Shown: positions 35,193-44,185 of the stretch, one piece after another
Layout: every line of letters starts with the position of its first letter
Position numbering within the stretch: the stretch's first letter is position 1
Assembly (NCBI RefSeq): GCF_003367475.1
Contig: NZ_QRHA01000014.1
Span: 1 to 64,000, forward strand
Source of the DNA: Alteromonas aestuariivivens
GTDB taxonomy: Bacteria; Pseudomonadota; Gammaproteobacteria; Enterobacterales; Alteromonadaceae
Length of the DNA stretch: 64,000 bases
Direction: 5' to 3'
Translations under genes and position numbers: made by a program
Notes under the pieces: generated by a model
What the model was told of the DNA's origin: nothing
Seen by the model: the letters and a program-made list of their open reading frames with translations, nothing else
Databases searched by the model: none

Positions 35193-35657
35193 ATGCGGAT
35201 GATAATCTGGATAATCAGTGCGGCTCTTGTACTGAGCGCTTGTGACTATGGAGCATCTTCTCCCCGTGGATTCAGCCTTCCCGCCGGAGATCCCCTACGG
35301 GGTGAAACCCTGTTTGCTGATTATGGCTGTCTGGACTGCCACCAGATTGCCGGCGAACCCGCTGAGGAGGAAAAGTCCTACACTCTGGGTAAAGCGGTTG
35401 TCATTGGCGGAAGAGTGAGCCAGATTACTACTTACGCAGAGCTGGTAACCAGTATTATTAATCCGTCACATAAACTGACCCGGCGTTACCCGCAGAGCTT
35501 TACGGCGCCGGACGGAAACTCAAAAATGCCAACGCTGAACGATCAAATGACAGTAACAGATTTGATTGATTTAGTCGCCTACCTGCAACCCAAATACCAT
35601 CTGGTCCCCTACCGTACTACCGAGTACGGCCTGTACCCGGCTATTGATGACAACTAA
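35193..35657 (+). CDS. Cytochrome c lipoprotein
   Basis: This 154-residue protein has a lipoprotein signal with lipobox L-V-L-S-A-C near residue 15. It carries one heme site, C-L-D-C-H (46-50), and M-P-T-L-N as a probable Met axial ligand. It belongs to the mono-heme class I cytochromes and should be attached to a membrane on the periplasmic side. ATG 35193 is chosen because AGGTG lies five bases upstream; earlier codons lack a signal. It may pass electrons to the cbb3 oxidase. Its stop overlaps that of the convergent FMN protein by three bases. Confidence 0.85.
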   Translation: MRMIIWIISAALVLSACDYGASSPRGFSLPAGDPLRGETLFADYGCLDCHQIAGEPAEEEKSYTLGKAVVIGGRVSQITTYAELVTSIINPSHKLTRRYPQSFTAPDGNSKMPTLNDQMTVTDLIDLVAYLQPKYHLVPYRTTEYGLYPAIDDN

Positions 35658-37285
35658 CACACAGATTTGGTCTCAGTTTCAATGCGGGATAACTGGCTGG
35701 ACGGCATAAAGCTGTCGGCACTGGCTTCCTTGATATGCAAGGCATAGCTCTCTGGAGGCGTGTCGCTTGTGAATGCCCCTGTTTTTACCAGCGGATAGAT
35801 TTCGTCATAGCGTCGCACGGTATGCTGGTCTACCCGACGAAAAATATCTGTTCGGTTTAAGTCCCCGGGGGAACGGTGCCCGGTTGAAGACAGAATATCC
35901 ATCACGGCCTGAACGGTTTTCTTATGGAAGCGATAAACCCTGAGGTATTTATCTTCCACTGACAGCCCGTTTGCCAGCTTTGGATCCTGTGTAGCAACCC
36001 CGGTTGGACAACGGTTTGTGTTGCAGGAAAGTGACTGCACACAACCAAGCGCCAGCATCATCCCCCTGGCACTGTTGCAGAGGTCTGCTCCCAGAGCAAT
36101 GTTCTTCACCACCTGAAAGGCACTGATGATTTTCCCCGATGCTATAACTTTCACACAGTCACGCAAACCAAAGCCTACCAGGCAGTCATCGACAAACGCC
36201 AGTGCGTCCCTGAGCGGGAAACCGATGGAGTTTGTGTATTCCAGCGGTGCCGCACCTGTGCCTCCTTCGCCGCCGTCAACGGTGATAAAGTCCGGGAAGA
36301 TCCCGCTTTGCTTCATGGCTTTGCAAATTGCAATAAATTCGCTTTTGCGTCCAATTGCGAGTTTGATGCCAACGGGCTTTCCTCCACTGAGTTCACGCAG
36401 CCGGGCAATAAAATCCAGCATTTCAAGGGGAGTTGAAAAAGCACTGTGCCTGGGTGGTGAATCCACTTGGGTGCCAGCTTCAACACCCCGAATGGCAGCA
36501 ATCTCCGGGGTATTTTTATTCGCGGGTAATATTCCGCCGTGCCCGGGCTTGGCGCCTTGTGAAAGCTTGACTTCGATCATTTTAACTGGGTCCTGACGCG
36601 CTTTATTGGCAAACTCATCAGGATCGAATGCGCCATCGGCTGTGCGACAACCAAAGTACCCCGTACCAATTTGCCAAACCAGGTCGCCACCGTATTTCAA
36701 ATGATAGGGAGACAGGCCTCCTTCTCCGGTATTGTGATAAAAGCCGCCTTTGGCTGCACCCCGGTTAAGTGCCAGAATGGCATTCTTGCTCAGGCTGCCG
36801 AAGCTCATGGCCGAAATATTCAACAGACTGGCCTGATACGGTTGTTTGCAATCGGGCCCGCCAATAACGATTCGCGGGTCCTGGTTCATTTCTTTCAGGT
36901 CCATCGCTGACAGTGAATGGCCTATCCATTCATAGCCGGTACGATTGGTATCCAACTGGGTGCCAAAGGGGACGGTTTCACGGCTGTTCTTGGCGCGCTG
37001 GTAAACAATTGAACGAAACATCCGGTTAATAGGCGCACCACCGGTATCCGATTCAATCAGATACTGCTGAACATAGGGGCGCAATGACTCAACCGTCCAC
37101 CGAATTCGCCCAATCAATGGAAAATTACGCAAGATAGCATGCTTGGACTGAAAGCTGTCATGCAACGCAAAAAGCAACAATGCGCCACTGAAGAGCAGAA
37201 ACCACCAGGCTGGGGCCCAGAAAAAACCCGCTATGGCATTCCCAATCAGCACTACCATGAGCGTAGCCAATATCGTATTTCTCAC
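35654..37285 (-). CDS. Stand-alone glutamate-synthase-like FMN-binding protein
   Basis: This 543-residue protein has two hydrophobic segments at the N-terminus (about 3-40) and then the GltB central FMN/synthase domain. Signatures include S-A-M-S-F-G-S-L-S-K-N-A, the E-G-G-L-S-P-Y-H segment, V-D-G-G-E-G-G-T-G-A-A-P and the iron-sulfur-region C-N-T-N-R-C-P-T-G-V. The amidotransferase and C-terminal domains of full GltB are missing, so it cannot by itself be ordinary glutamate synthase. Proteins of this short group are of unknown role. The start is GTG with GGAG ten bases upstream. Confidence 0.85.
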   Translation of the reverse strand: MRNTILATLMVVLIGNAIAGFFWAPAWWFLLFSGALLLFALHDSFQSKHAILRNFPLIGRIRWTVESLRPYVQQYLIESDTGGAPINRMFRSIVYQRAKNSRETVPFGTQLDTNRTGYEWIGHSLSAMDLKEMNQDPRIVIGGPDCKQPYQASLLNISAMSFGSLSKNAILALNRGAAKGGFYHNTGEGGLSPYHLKYGGDLVWQIGTGYFGCRTADGAFDPDEFANKARQDPVKMIEVKLSQGAKPGHGGILPANKNTPEIAAIRGVEAGTQVDSPPRHSAFSTPLEMLDFIARLRELSGGKPVGIKLAIGRKSEFIAICKAMKQSGIFPDFITVDGGEGGTGAAPLEYTNSIGFPLRDALAFVDDCLVGFGLRDCVKVIASGKIISAFQVVKNIALGADLCNSARGMMLALGCVQSLSCNTNRCPTGVATQDPKLANGLSVEDKYLRVYRFHKKTVQAVMDILSSTGHRSPGDLNRTDIFRRVDQHTVRRYDEIYPLVKTGAFTSDTPPESYALHIKEASADSFMPSSQLSRIETETKSVC

Positions 37286-37491
37286 GCTGCATTCACTCCT
37301 CTAATGCGCCTCTTTGATGATGTACAACCAATTACAAAGCTAAATTTTAATGGCGCGCTGACGTTCTGCAAAGTTTAAACTATCCTTATGATTTATCAGG
37401 ATTAGCACATGGTTACGCGTAACTGTGCTTTTGAACATTGCGTCACGAATAACCCGACAAACCGGTACAGGGAGTCAACTCAGAAGCCTCT

Positions 37492-38472
37492 ATGTGGATC
37501 CTAATAACCTTTATCACACTGCTGGTGGCTATTTATCTCTATACCTACCCCGCAGCCGGGCACTTGCTTGTGAAAACCATTCAGCAATGCCGCATGATCC
37601 GATATGATTTTCGTGAGCGCGGTTACCGTGTTAACGGCATTCCTATTATTGTTCTGGAAAATGCCAGCCATCAGGTTCATGACAACCGCCCGCTTATGAT
37701 CATGTTGCATGATATAGCTTCGGACAAAAACGTCTGGTTGCCCCTTGCCATTCGGCTCAGGGAACGATTTCATGTTGTGATCCCGGATTTGCCTGGCCAT
37801 GGGGAAACCGGGTTTACCCAGCAATGGGATTACACCATTAAAACCCAGTCCCAACGTCTTGTCGCACTGATATGGCAATTGGGTTACCAACAGGCGCATA
37901 TAGTTGGCAATGGAATGGGAGCCGATATGGCTATATACATGGCTGTCTATCACGCTTCGGCGGTGTCATCCATCGTGCTGATGAGTCCTCTGGGGCTGGA
38001 AACTGACGCGCTCGGGACCGATTTAAACAGGTTCATGAAAGTATCCAGCCCCAAACACTACTACCGCCTGTATAACACCCTTATGGCCAGGCCGCCTTGG
38101 ACACCAACCATTATAAAAGATGCCCAGGCAGCTGAATTTATCGATAACCGGCTGAAAATGGAAAGAATCTGCCAGGATCTACAGTCATCCCGTTCACTCA
38201 TTAGTGAAAGCCAGTTAGCGCAACTCGCGCCTGCGGTATTCATATTGTGGGGCGGGCAGAATAAACTGGTAAATTACGCCTTGGCGGAACGCTGGAAAGA
38301 CCTGACTGGTGCGGAAATACAGGTTTTTCATGATTTGGGGCACAGGCTCATGGTAGAGTCACCTGCACGCACAGCGTATGCGTTGTGTCATTTCTACTCC
38401 CGCATCAACGGGTTTGAAAGTATAAAGATGCCGGCACGGTTGGAGGATTTTTACAAAAACCTTCCTTTATAG
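37492..38472 (+). CDS. Alpha/beta-hydrolase-fold protein lacking its catalytic residues
   Basis: This 326-residue protein has an N-terminal membrane anchor (about 2-22) and a clear alpha/beta-hydrolase fold: V-I-P-D-L-P-G-H-G, then the nucleophile elbow and a late L-G-H-R-L-M. The elbow reads G-N-G-M-G, so the serine is replaced by Gly (G141). The acid position reads G-G-Q-N-K-L-V with Asn (N257). The H-G oxyanion motif reads L-H-D. Only the His (H284) remains. The fold is complete and the frame open, so this is a pseudoenzyme and not a damaged gene. The role may be binding or scaffolding at the inner membrane. Confidence 0.8.
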   Translation: MWILITFITLLVAIYLYTYPAAGHLLVKTIQQCRMIRYDFRERGYRVNGIPIIVLENASHQVHDNRPLMIMLHDIASDKNVWLPLAIRLRERFHVVIPDLPGHGETGFTQQWDYTIKTQSQRLVALIWQLGYQQAHIVGNGMGADMAIYMAVYHASAVSSIVLMSPLGLETDALGTDLNRFMKVSSPKHYYRLYNTLMARPPWTPTIIKDAQAAEFIDNRLKMERICQDLQSSRSLISESQLAQLAPAVFILWGGQNKLVNYALAERWKDLTGAEIQVFHDLGHRLMVESPARTAYALCHFYSRINGFESIKMPARLEDFYKNLPL

Positions 38473-38589
38473 TGTTTTAGGTCAAAAAAGCAGGATAAGC
38501 ACCGAAAGTTGGGTTTTACATTACTGCGGTTCTGTCGCATTCTATTCCAAGGCACCATTACCTTTCACACAAGATCACCTAAATCATTC

Positions 38590-40170
38590 ATGGAATTTGT
38601 TTTTTTATTATTCGCATTTGTTTGTGGGCTTACGGTTAAAATGATCGGAATCCCCCCTCTGGTTGGCTATCTGCTCGCGGGCTTCCTGCTCAATGCTGCA
38701 GGATTTGCAATGACAGATTCACTCATGCAAATCGCAGAACTGGGCATTACCATAATGCTATTCACCATCGGTTTGAAACTGAATATCAGAGACCTCAGCA
38801 AACGTGAAGTGTGGGCAAGCAGCGTATCCCATTCCATGCTTTGGGTAGCAACCGTTACCGCCATCATCTTCGCAGCCACAATAACCAGTGCCAGCCTGTT
38901 CACTGGAATAGACTGGCAAAGTGCTGCCCTGATTGCCTTTGCACTGAGCTTCAGCAGTACCGTTTGCGTGGTGAAAGTGCTGGAAGAAAACGGTGAAACC
39001 AAAACCCGCCATGGCAAGCTTGCTATCGGCATTCTGGTCATGCAGGACATTTTTGCGGTGGTATTTCTGGTTGCCGCTACCGGTAAATTACCCTCACCCT
39101 GGGCAATAGCGCTGTTAGCGATGTTTCCGCTTGTGCCTGTTCTCAACCGCATCATCAACCAGTCCGGTCACGGCGAATTGCTCCCGTTAACCGGTTTTAT
39201 TCTGGCTCTCGGTGGATACCACCTGTTTGAACTCGTCAACATCAAAGGGGATTTAGGAGCACTGATATTCGGTTTGTTTTTCGCCCAGCATCCCAAATCA
39301 AGTGAGCTTGCGAAATCCCTCATGAGCTTCAAAGATCTGTTTTTAATTGGTTTTTTCCTGACAATTGGCCTCACCGCCCTGCCGGATTGGGCTATGATGA
39401 GCATGGCTTTGGCACTGGTACTGCTTTTACCCGTAAAAGCCTTTCTGTTTTTCTGTTTGTTTACCATTCTCAAGCTACGTGCACGAACCAGTTACCTCTC
39501 CAGTCTATTGCTGTCCAATTACAGCGAATTTGGTCTGATCGTAGGCGCATTGGCCGTGTCGTTAAACCTGCTGGACCAAACCTGGCTGGTAGTCATCGCA
39601 CTTGCTGTTTCCATTTCTTTCGTCATTACCAGTATTGTTTACCGCAGTGCACACAGTCAGTACCACAAATTTAAAGGGCCTCTGAAGCAATTTGAAAGCC
39701 CGGTGAGGCTTCAACGGGACATCTACCCCGTAATCGATAAGGCGGAATTTCTGGTTATCGGAATGGGTCGTGTAGGCTCAGGTGCGTTTCAGTCGTTATC
39801 GAAACTCGCGGACTCCAAAGTCTGGGGAATGGATGCAGACCGGGTAAAAGTCGCTTCGTTGAAGGACGAAGGTATGAATGTTATCTGTGGCGACGGTGAA
39901 GATGTGGATTTATGGGACAACCTGGACATCCGCAGTGTGCGCCTGGTGCTGTTGGCTCTTCCTTCCATCGAAGATTCTATCAATATTACCAAACAGCTTA
40001 AAAACGCAGGCTACCGTGGCAGAATAGCCGCCATTGCCCGCTATGAAGATGAGGTTGAAAGCCTGCTCAACCATGGTGTTGACAAGGTATTTAACTTCTT
40101 CACCGAAGCCGGATTGGGTTTTGCAGAGGAAAGCCTTGCCTTCGTTAACGAGCCTGCCTGCGCCAAATAA
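38590..40170 (+). CDS. Kef-type cation:proton antiporter with TrkA-N domain
   Basis: This 526-residue protein has about 12 membrane helices of the CPA2 (Na/H exchanger) family (about 1-370). A cytoplasmic TrkA-N/RCK domain follows, with the NAD-binding motif L-V-I-G-M-G-R-V-G-S-G-A. It resembles YbaL/KefB potassium efflux systems. I chose ATG 38590, giving M-E-F-V-F-L-L-F, which matches the usual family start, over a TTG 27 codons earlier. The SD is weak. No glutathione-responsive KefG/KefF partner gene is nearby. Confidence 0.85.
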   Translation: MEFVFLLFAFVCGLTVKMIGIPPLVGYLLAGFLLNAAGFAMTDSLMQIAELGITIMLFTIGLKLNIRDLSKREVWASSVSHSMLWVATVTAIIFAATITSASLFTGIDWQSAALIAFALSFSSTVCVVKVLEENGETKTRHGKLAIGILVMQDIFAVVFLVAATGKLPSPWAIALLAMFPLVPVLNRIINQSGHGELLPLTGFILALGGYHLFELVNIKGDLGALIFGLFFAQHPKSSELAKSLMSFKDLFLIGFFLTIGLTALPDWAMMSMALALVLLLPVKAFLFFCLFTILKLRARTSYLSSLLLSNYSEFGLIVGALAVSLNLLDQTWLVVIALAVSISFVITSIVYRSAHSQYHKFKGPLKQFESPVRLQRDIYPVIDKAEFLVIGMGRVGSGAFQSLSKLADSKVWGMDADRVKVASLKDEGMNVICGDGEDVDLWDNLDIRSVRLVLLALPSIEDSINITKQLKNAGYRGRIAAIARYEDEVESLLNHGVDKVFNFFTEAGLGFAEESLAFVNEPACAK

Positions 40171-40292
40171 GAACAAAGGTTTGATTGATAACTATTCTTT
40201 TTTGTATGCCACTGATTTATAAATGATTTTTGCTTTATAAGTAAAACAGACCTATACTTTCGCAATCAAAAAAAATGCAACCGGAAGTGGGA

Positions 40293-40769
40293 ATGAAAGG
40301 CGACAAACAAGTAGTAGCCAAATTGAACGAGGTGCTCACCTGCGAGCTGACCTCTATCAACCAGTATTTTTTGCATGCACGAATGTTCAAAAACTGGGGT
40401 CTAAAAGAACTCAACGAAAAAAATTACAAAAAGTCCATCAAGGACATGAAGCAGGCCGACGATCTGATTGAACGGATCCTGTTTCTGGAAGGGCTTCCCA
40501 ACCTTCAGGCCCTTGGAAAACTTTACATCGGTGAAAATACCGCTGAGATGCTCGGCTGCGACAAGCGGTTCCAGCTGGAACAATTGCCACTATTGCGGGA
40601 CGCGATCGCATTGTGTGAACAAAAATTCGACTACGTAAGCCGCGAGTTGCTTGAAGACATTCTGGGTTATGAGGAAGAACATCTCGACTGGCTCGAGACC
40701 CAGGAATTCCAGATGCAGGCCATGGGAATGGAAAACTATCTGCAGGCCCAGGTAACAGGAGACGACTGA
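40293..40769 (+). CDS. bfr: Bacterioferritin, heme-binding subunit lacking ferroxidase residues
   Basis: This 158-residue protein aligns without gaps to E. coli Bfr. It keeps E18, Y25, E127, H130 and the heme ligand M52. It has lost three ferroxidase ligands: position 51 is Asp, 54 is Gln and 94 is Gln. It is thus the heme-carrying, non-ferroxidase type that co-assembles with a partner subunit in two-gene Bfr systems. ATG 40293 has GGAAG five bases upstream; an earlier ATG (40275) is less likely. The stop overlaps the next bfr start (TGATG). Confidence 0.9.
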   Translation: MKGDKQVVAKLNEVLTCELTSINQYFLHARMFKNWGLKELNEKNYKKSIKDMKQADDLIERILFLEGLPNLQALGKLYIGENTAEMLGCDKRFQLEQLPLLRDAIALCEQKFDYVSRELLEDILGYEEEHLDWLETQEFQMQAMGMENYLQAQVTGDD

Positions 40770-41236
40770 TGAAAGGCAACAGCAAAATATTAACTGCGCT
40801 CAATGAGCTGCTCTCTTATGAACTGGCGGCCATGGACCAGTATTTTATTCACTCGCAAATGTACCTCGACTGGGGTTTGAACAAACTCTATGAGCGAATC
40901 AACCACGAGTTTGACGATGAACGGGGCCACGCCACCAAACTCATAGAACGTATGCTGTTTCTTGAAGGCACTCCGGACATGCAGACCCGCACAGGTTTTC
41001 AAGTAGGCAGCGACGTGCCTGCTATGCTGGAAAGCGATTTGCGGGTTGAATATGAAGTGGATAAAAAACTCAAGGAAGTGGTAGCACTGTGTGAACAGGA
41101 ACAGGACTACGCCACCCGGGATATGCTGGTTGAATTGATTGACGACACCGAAATGGACCACGCTTACTGGCTGGAGCAACAGCTTCGTTTAATAAAAATG
41201 CTCGGCCTGCCCAACTATCTGCAATCACAACTTTAA
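40769..41236 (+). CDS. bfr: Bacterioferritin, ferroxidase subunit lacking heme ligand
   Basis: This 155-residue protein retains all six ferroxidase ligands by position (E18, E51, H54, E94, E127 equivalent and H130 equivalent) but has Arg in place of Met at position 52, the heme ligand. It therefore complements the preceding gene. Translation is coupled through a one-base overlap. Together they should form a mixed 24-mer that oxidises and stores iron, with heme supplied by the partner to help release iron. Confidence 0.92.
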   Translation: MKGNSKILTALNELLSYELAAMDQYFIHSQMYLDWGLNKLYERINHEFDDERGHATKLIERMLFLEGTPDMQTRTGFQVGSDVPAMLESDLRVEYEVDKKLKEVVALCEQEQDYATRDMLVELIDDTEMDHAYWLEQQLRLIKMLGLPNYLQSQL

Positions 41237-41253
41237 TGTTATCGCCCGGCGGT

Positions 41254-41721
41254 TCAATGCTGCCGGGTCGTAAACTGCATTAATACCGGCTCAGCCTGCC
41301 CTTTAAAGTGCAACACAAGGTGCCATTGCATGGCAGGTTCAGAACAGCTACCCAGCATAAACCATCCGGAAGCCACGCCCGGTCGGGCCCCTTCCAGCAT
41401 CAGCGGAACTCTGCCCATGAACATATTAACCCCCTCCACCCAGGCTCGCTCCAGTTCCAAATTCGGCTCCCAACTCAGGTCAAGCCACAACTGTTCTTCT
41501 GGCCGCGGTACCTGGTGAAATTCCGCACGAACAGAAAACGCGCTGCCACCAAAGGTACAAACTAAATTGACAAACTCACACTGATTGCCTAGACCGTTAA
41601 TGACTGGGGGTTGCTTGCCAGCTGGCGTTAACAGATAGTGCCTGGAAAGCATTACCCCTGCTGAAATGATGACCAAAATGACGATACTGAGTGACATTCG
41701 GGCTTGAAAGGACGGTTTCAC
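41254..41721 (-). CDS. Membrane-anchored protein of unknown function next to cbb3 genes
   Basis: This 155-residue protein has one N-terminal helix (about 9-27) and a soluble region with C-E-F and C-T-F, and a later G-S-C-S, suggesting disulfides and a periplasmic location. The start is GTG and its SD is weak. It is divergent from ccoN and may share the FNR-controlled intergenic region. Its place suggests a link to cytochrome oxidase, but no domain supports that. Confidence 0.55.
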   Translation of the reverse strand: MKPSFQARMSLSIVILVIISAGVMLSRHYLLTPAGKQPPVINGLGNQCEFVNLVCTFGGSAFSVRAEFHQVPRPEEQLWLDLSWEPNLELERAWVEGVNMFMGRVPLMLEGARPGVASGWFMLGSCSEPAMQWHLVLHFKGQAEPVLMQFTTRQH

Positions 41722-41764
41722 GTTAATTGAACTTCTCTGGTATGTTAACGGGTTGTTTCATTTA

Positions 41765-41809
41765 TTGACGGAGATCAAACCCTTAGACTTTATGGTATCT
41801 TTTTGTAAT
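41765..41809 (+). promoter_or_regulatory. FNR-type box and -10 of the ccoNOQP operon
   Basis: TTGAC-GGAG-ATCAA (41765-41778) matches the FNR/ANR consensus in nine of ten positions. TGTAAT (41804-41809) is a good -10, which puts the box centre near -44. The 140-base leader precedes ccoN. Induction of cbb3 oxidase by FNR/ANR under low oxygen is well known in this group. Confidence 0.65.
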
Positions 41810-41957
41810 TAAAAACTTTATCATCCGCGTACCAATTGGCCTGGATACAATTATTATTACCCTTTCCAGGCGAGGTGTGAAGCCCGCAACCTTACACAAT
41901 TCCGTGATTATCGGCAGTTGGAAACCCATTTATCATTGAAGTGGAAGATTCATTAAA

Positions 41958-43391
41958 ATGAGTGAAATAAGCCAAGCACAGCCCGACTACAACTATAAAG
42001 TGGTCAGGCAATTTACCATTATGACCATTGTTTGGGGCATCATTGGTATGGGTCTTGGGGTATATATTGCTGCGCAACTATTTGCTCCGGTTCTCAACTT
42101 TGACACCCCCTGGTTAACTTTCTCACGTCTGCGTCCACTGCATACCAACGCGGTTATTTTTGCGTTTGGTGGCTGTGCGTTGTTTGCAACGTCATACTAC
42201 ATAGTCCAGCGTACCTGTCAGGTCAGGCTGTTCAGTGACAAACTGGCTGCCTTTACATTCTGGGGCTGGCAGGCCGTGATCGTACTGGCAGTGGTAACCC
42301 TGCCGTTCGGTATCACCACCAGTAAGGAATACGCGGAACTGGAATGGCCAATCGACATTCTCATTGCCTTGGTGTGGATTGCCTACATAATCAACTTTTT
42401 CGGTACCCTGGTAATCCGAAAAGTTTCGCATATTTACGTGGCAAACTGGTTCCTGGGCGCCTTTATGCTGACAGTTGCGGTACTGCATATTGGTAACAGC
42501 ATGTCCATTCCTGTGTCGTTCCTGAAGTCCTACTCACTGTATGCCGGTGCGGTGGACGCAATGATGCAGTGGTGGTACGGGCACAACGCGGTAGGCTTCT
42601 TCCTGACAGCCGGTTTCCTGGGCATGATGTATTATTTCGTTCCCAAGCAGGCGGGTCGTCCAGTCTATTCTTACCGTTTGTCCATTGTTCACTTCTGGGC
42701 TTTGATTTCACTCTATATTTGGGCCGGTCCTCACCACTTGCATTACACTGCCCTGCCAGACTGGACACAGTCTTTGGGTATGGTGATGTCAGTGATCCTG
42801 TTTGTACCGTCCTGGGGTGGCATGATCAACGGTATCATGACCCTGTCCGGTGCCTGGCACAAACTGCGTACTGACCCCGTTCTGCGTTTCCTGATCGTGT
42901 CACTGTCGTTCTACGGCATGTCTACGTTTGAAGGCCCGATGATGGCCATCAAGACCGTTAATGCCCTGTCTCACTATACCGACTGGACCATTGGTCACGT
43001 ACACTCTGGTGCATTGGGCTGGGTTGCCATGGTTTCCATCGGCTCTATTTACCACCTGATCCCGGTACTGTTCGGTCAACCTGCAATGTACAGCACCCGT
43101 CTGGTGAACGTGCATTTCTGGCTGGCAACCATCGGTGTGGTTCTGTATATCGTTGCCATGTGGATGTCAGGCGTACTGCAAGGTCTGATGTGGCGCGCTG
43201 TGAACGCTGACGGTACTCTCACCTACAGCTTCGTGGAATCCCTGGAAGCGTCCAAACCTTTCTATGTGGTTCGCTTTATTGGTGGTGTTTTTGTGGTCGC
43301 AGGTATGCTGGTAATGGCATACAACACCTACAAAACCGTTCGTGCACCCAAAGGCAGCATTGCGGACGAGCCTGCCGCTCAAGCCGCATAA
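41958..43391 (+). CDS. ccoN: cbb3 cytochrome oxidase subunit I
   Basis: This 477-residue protein has 12 helices with the conserved histidines of heme b, high-spin heme b3 and CuB. They lie in [29 protein letters not shown] and [10 protein letters not shown]. It reduces O2 to water with high affinity and pumps protons. It heads ccoNOQP. Length and motifs are normal. Confidence 0.97.
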   Translation: MSEISQAQPDYNYKVVRQFTIMTIVWGIIGMGLGVYIAAQLFAPVLNFDTPWLTFSRLRPLHTNAVIFAFGGCALFATSYYIVQRTCQVRLFSDKLAAFTFWGWQAVIVLAVVTLPFGITTSKEYAELEWPIDILIALVWIAYIINFFGTLVIRKVSHIYVANWFLGAFMLTVAVLHIGNSMSIPVSFLKSYSLYAGAVDAMMQWWYGHNAVGFFLTAGFLGMMYYFVPKQAGRPVYSYRLSIVHFWALISLYIWAGPHHLHYTALPDWTQSLGMVMSVILFVPSWGGMINGIMTLSGAWHKLRTDPVLRFLIVSLSFYGMSTFEGPMMAIKTVNALSHYTDWTIGHVHSGALGWVAMVSIGSIYHLIPVLFGQPAMYSTRLVNVHFWLATIGVVLYIVAMWMSGVLQGLMWRAVNADGTLTYSFVESLEASKPFYVVRFIGGVFVVAGMLVMAYNTYKTVRAPKGSIADEPAAQAA

Positions 43392-43400
43392 GGAGTTGAC

Positions 43401-44006
43401 GTGAAAAATCCACATGAGTTTATTGAAAAGAACGTTGGCCTGCTGACTGTAATGATCCTGATTGCGATCAGCTTTGGTGCCATGGTTCAAATTACACCAC
43501 TGATGTTCCAGCAGCAGACCATGGAGCCAGTTAAAGGCTTGCGCCCCTATACCGCTCTGGAGCTGGAAGGCCGTGACATTTACATCCGTGAAGGCTGTGT
43601 CGGTTGTCACAGCCAGATGATCCGTCCGTTCCGTGCGGAGACCGAGCGTTATGGTCACTACAGTGTGGCTGGTGAATCCGTATGGGAGCACCCGTTCCTG
43701 TGGGGTTCCAAGCGTACTGGTCCAGACCTGGCGAGGGTTGGTGGTCGTTACAGCGACGAGTGGCACCGAGTGCATTTACTTAACCCGCGTAACGTAGTAC
43801 CAGAGTCGAACATGCCTGGATTCCCCTGGCTGGAAGAAAACGTTCTGACCGGCAAGGACACCGCCAAGAAGATGGAAGTTTTCCGTGGTTTTGGTGTGCC
43901 TTATACGGATGAGGACATCGCCGGTGCAAAAGCGGCAGTTCAGGGTAAGAGCGAAATGCAGGCCCTGATTGCATACCTTCAATCACTTGGGACCCATCTG
44001 AAATAA
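43401..44006 (+). CDS. ccoO: cbb3 cytochrome oxidase mono-heme subunit
   Basis: This 201-residue protein has one N-terminal anchor (about 12-32) and one heme site C-V-G-C-H (66-70). It has the CcoO-specific [15 protein letters not shown] and the N-M-P-G-F-P Met ligand segment. It passes electrons from CcoP to CcoN. The start is GTG, nine bases after ccoN, with GGAG upstream. Confidence 0.97.
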   Translation: MKNPHEFIEKNVGLLTVMILIAISFGAMVQITPLMFQQQTMEPVKGLRPYTALELEGRDIYIREGCVGCHSQMIRPFRAETERYGHYSVAGESVWEHPFLWGSKRTGPDLARVGGRYSDEWHRVHLLNPRNVVPESNMPGFPWLEENVLTGKDTAKKMEVFRGFGVPYTDEDIAGAKAAVQGKSEMQALIAYLQSLGTHLK

Positions 44007-44007
44007 T

Positions 44008-44181
44008 ATGGACCAGGGAATGATAGGCAGCATATTCACTGTCGTTGTCTTTATCTGCTTCATCGGTGTGGTGTGGTGGGCATTCAGCAGTCGCAACAAA
44101 TCCAAGTTCGACGATGCCGCCAACCTGCCCTTTGCAGACGAAGAAAAAGAACAATCAAAAAAAGATAAGCAGGAGTCTTGA
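44008..44181 (+). CDS. ccoQ: cbb3 oxidase small subunit CcoQ
   Basis: The frame from ATG 44008 to TGA 44179-44181 encodes 57 residues. It has one membrane helix (I-F-T-V-V-V-F-I-C-F-I-G-V-V-W-W-A-F), then a short charged tail ending K-K-D-K-Q-E-S. Size, helix with W-W-A-F end, and position between ccoO and ccoP identify CcoQ, which stabilises the complex. It begins one base after the ccoO stop codon. Confidence 0.9.
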   Translation: MDQGMIGSIFTVVVFICFIGVVWWAFSSRNKSKFDDAANLPFADEEKEQSKKDKQES

Positions 44182-44185
44182 ACTC

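Noticed and set aside
40181-40200. TTGATTGATAACTATTC before bfr as a Fur or FNR site
   Set aside because: Only one FNR half-site matches, and the similarity to a Fur box is too weak to support.
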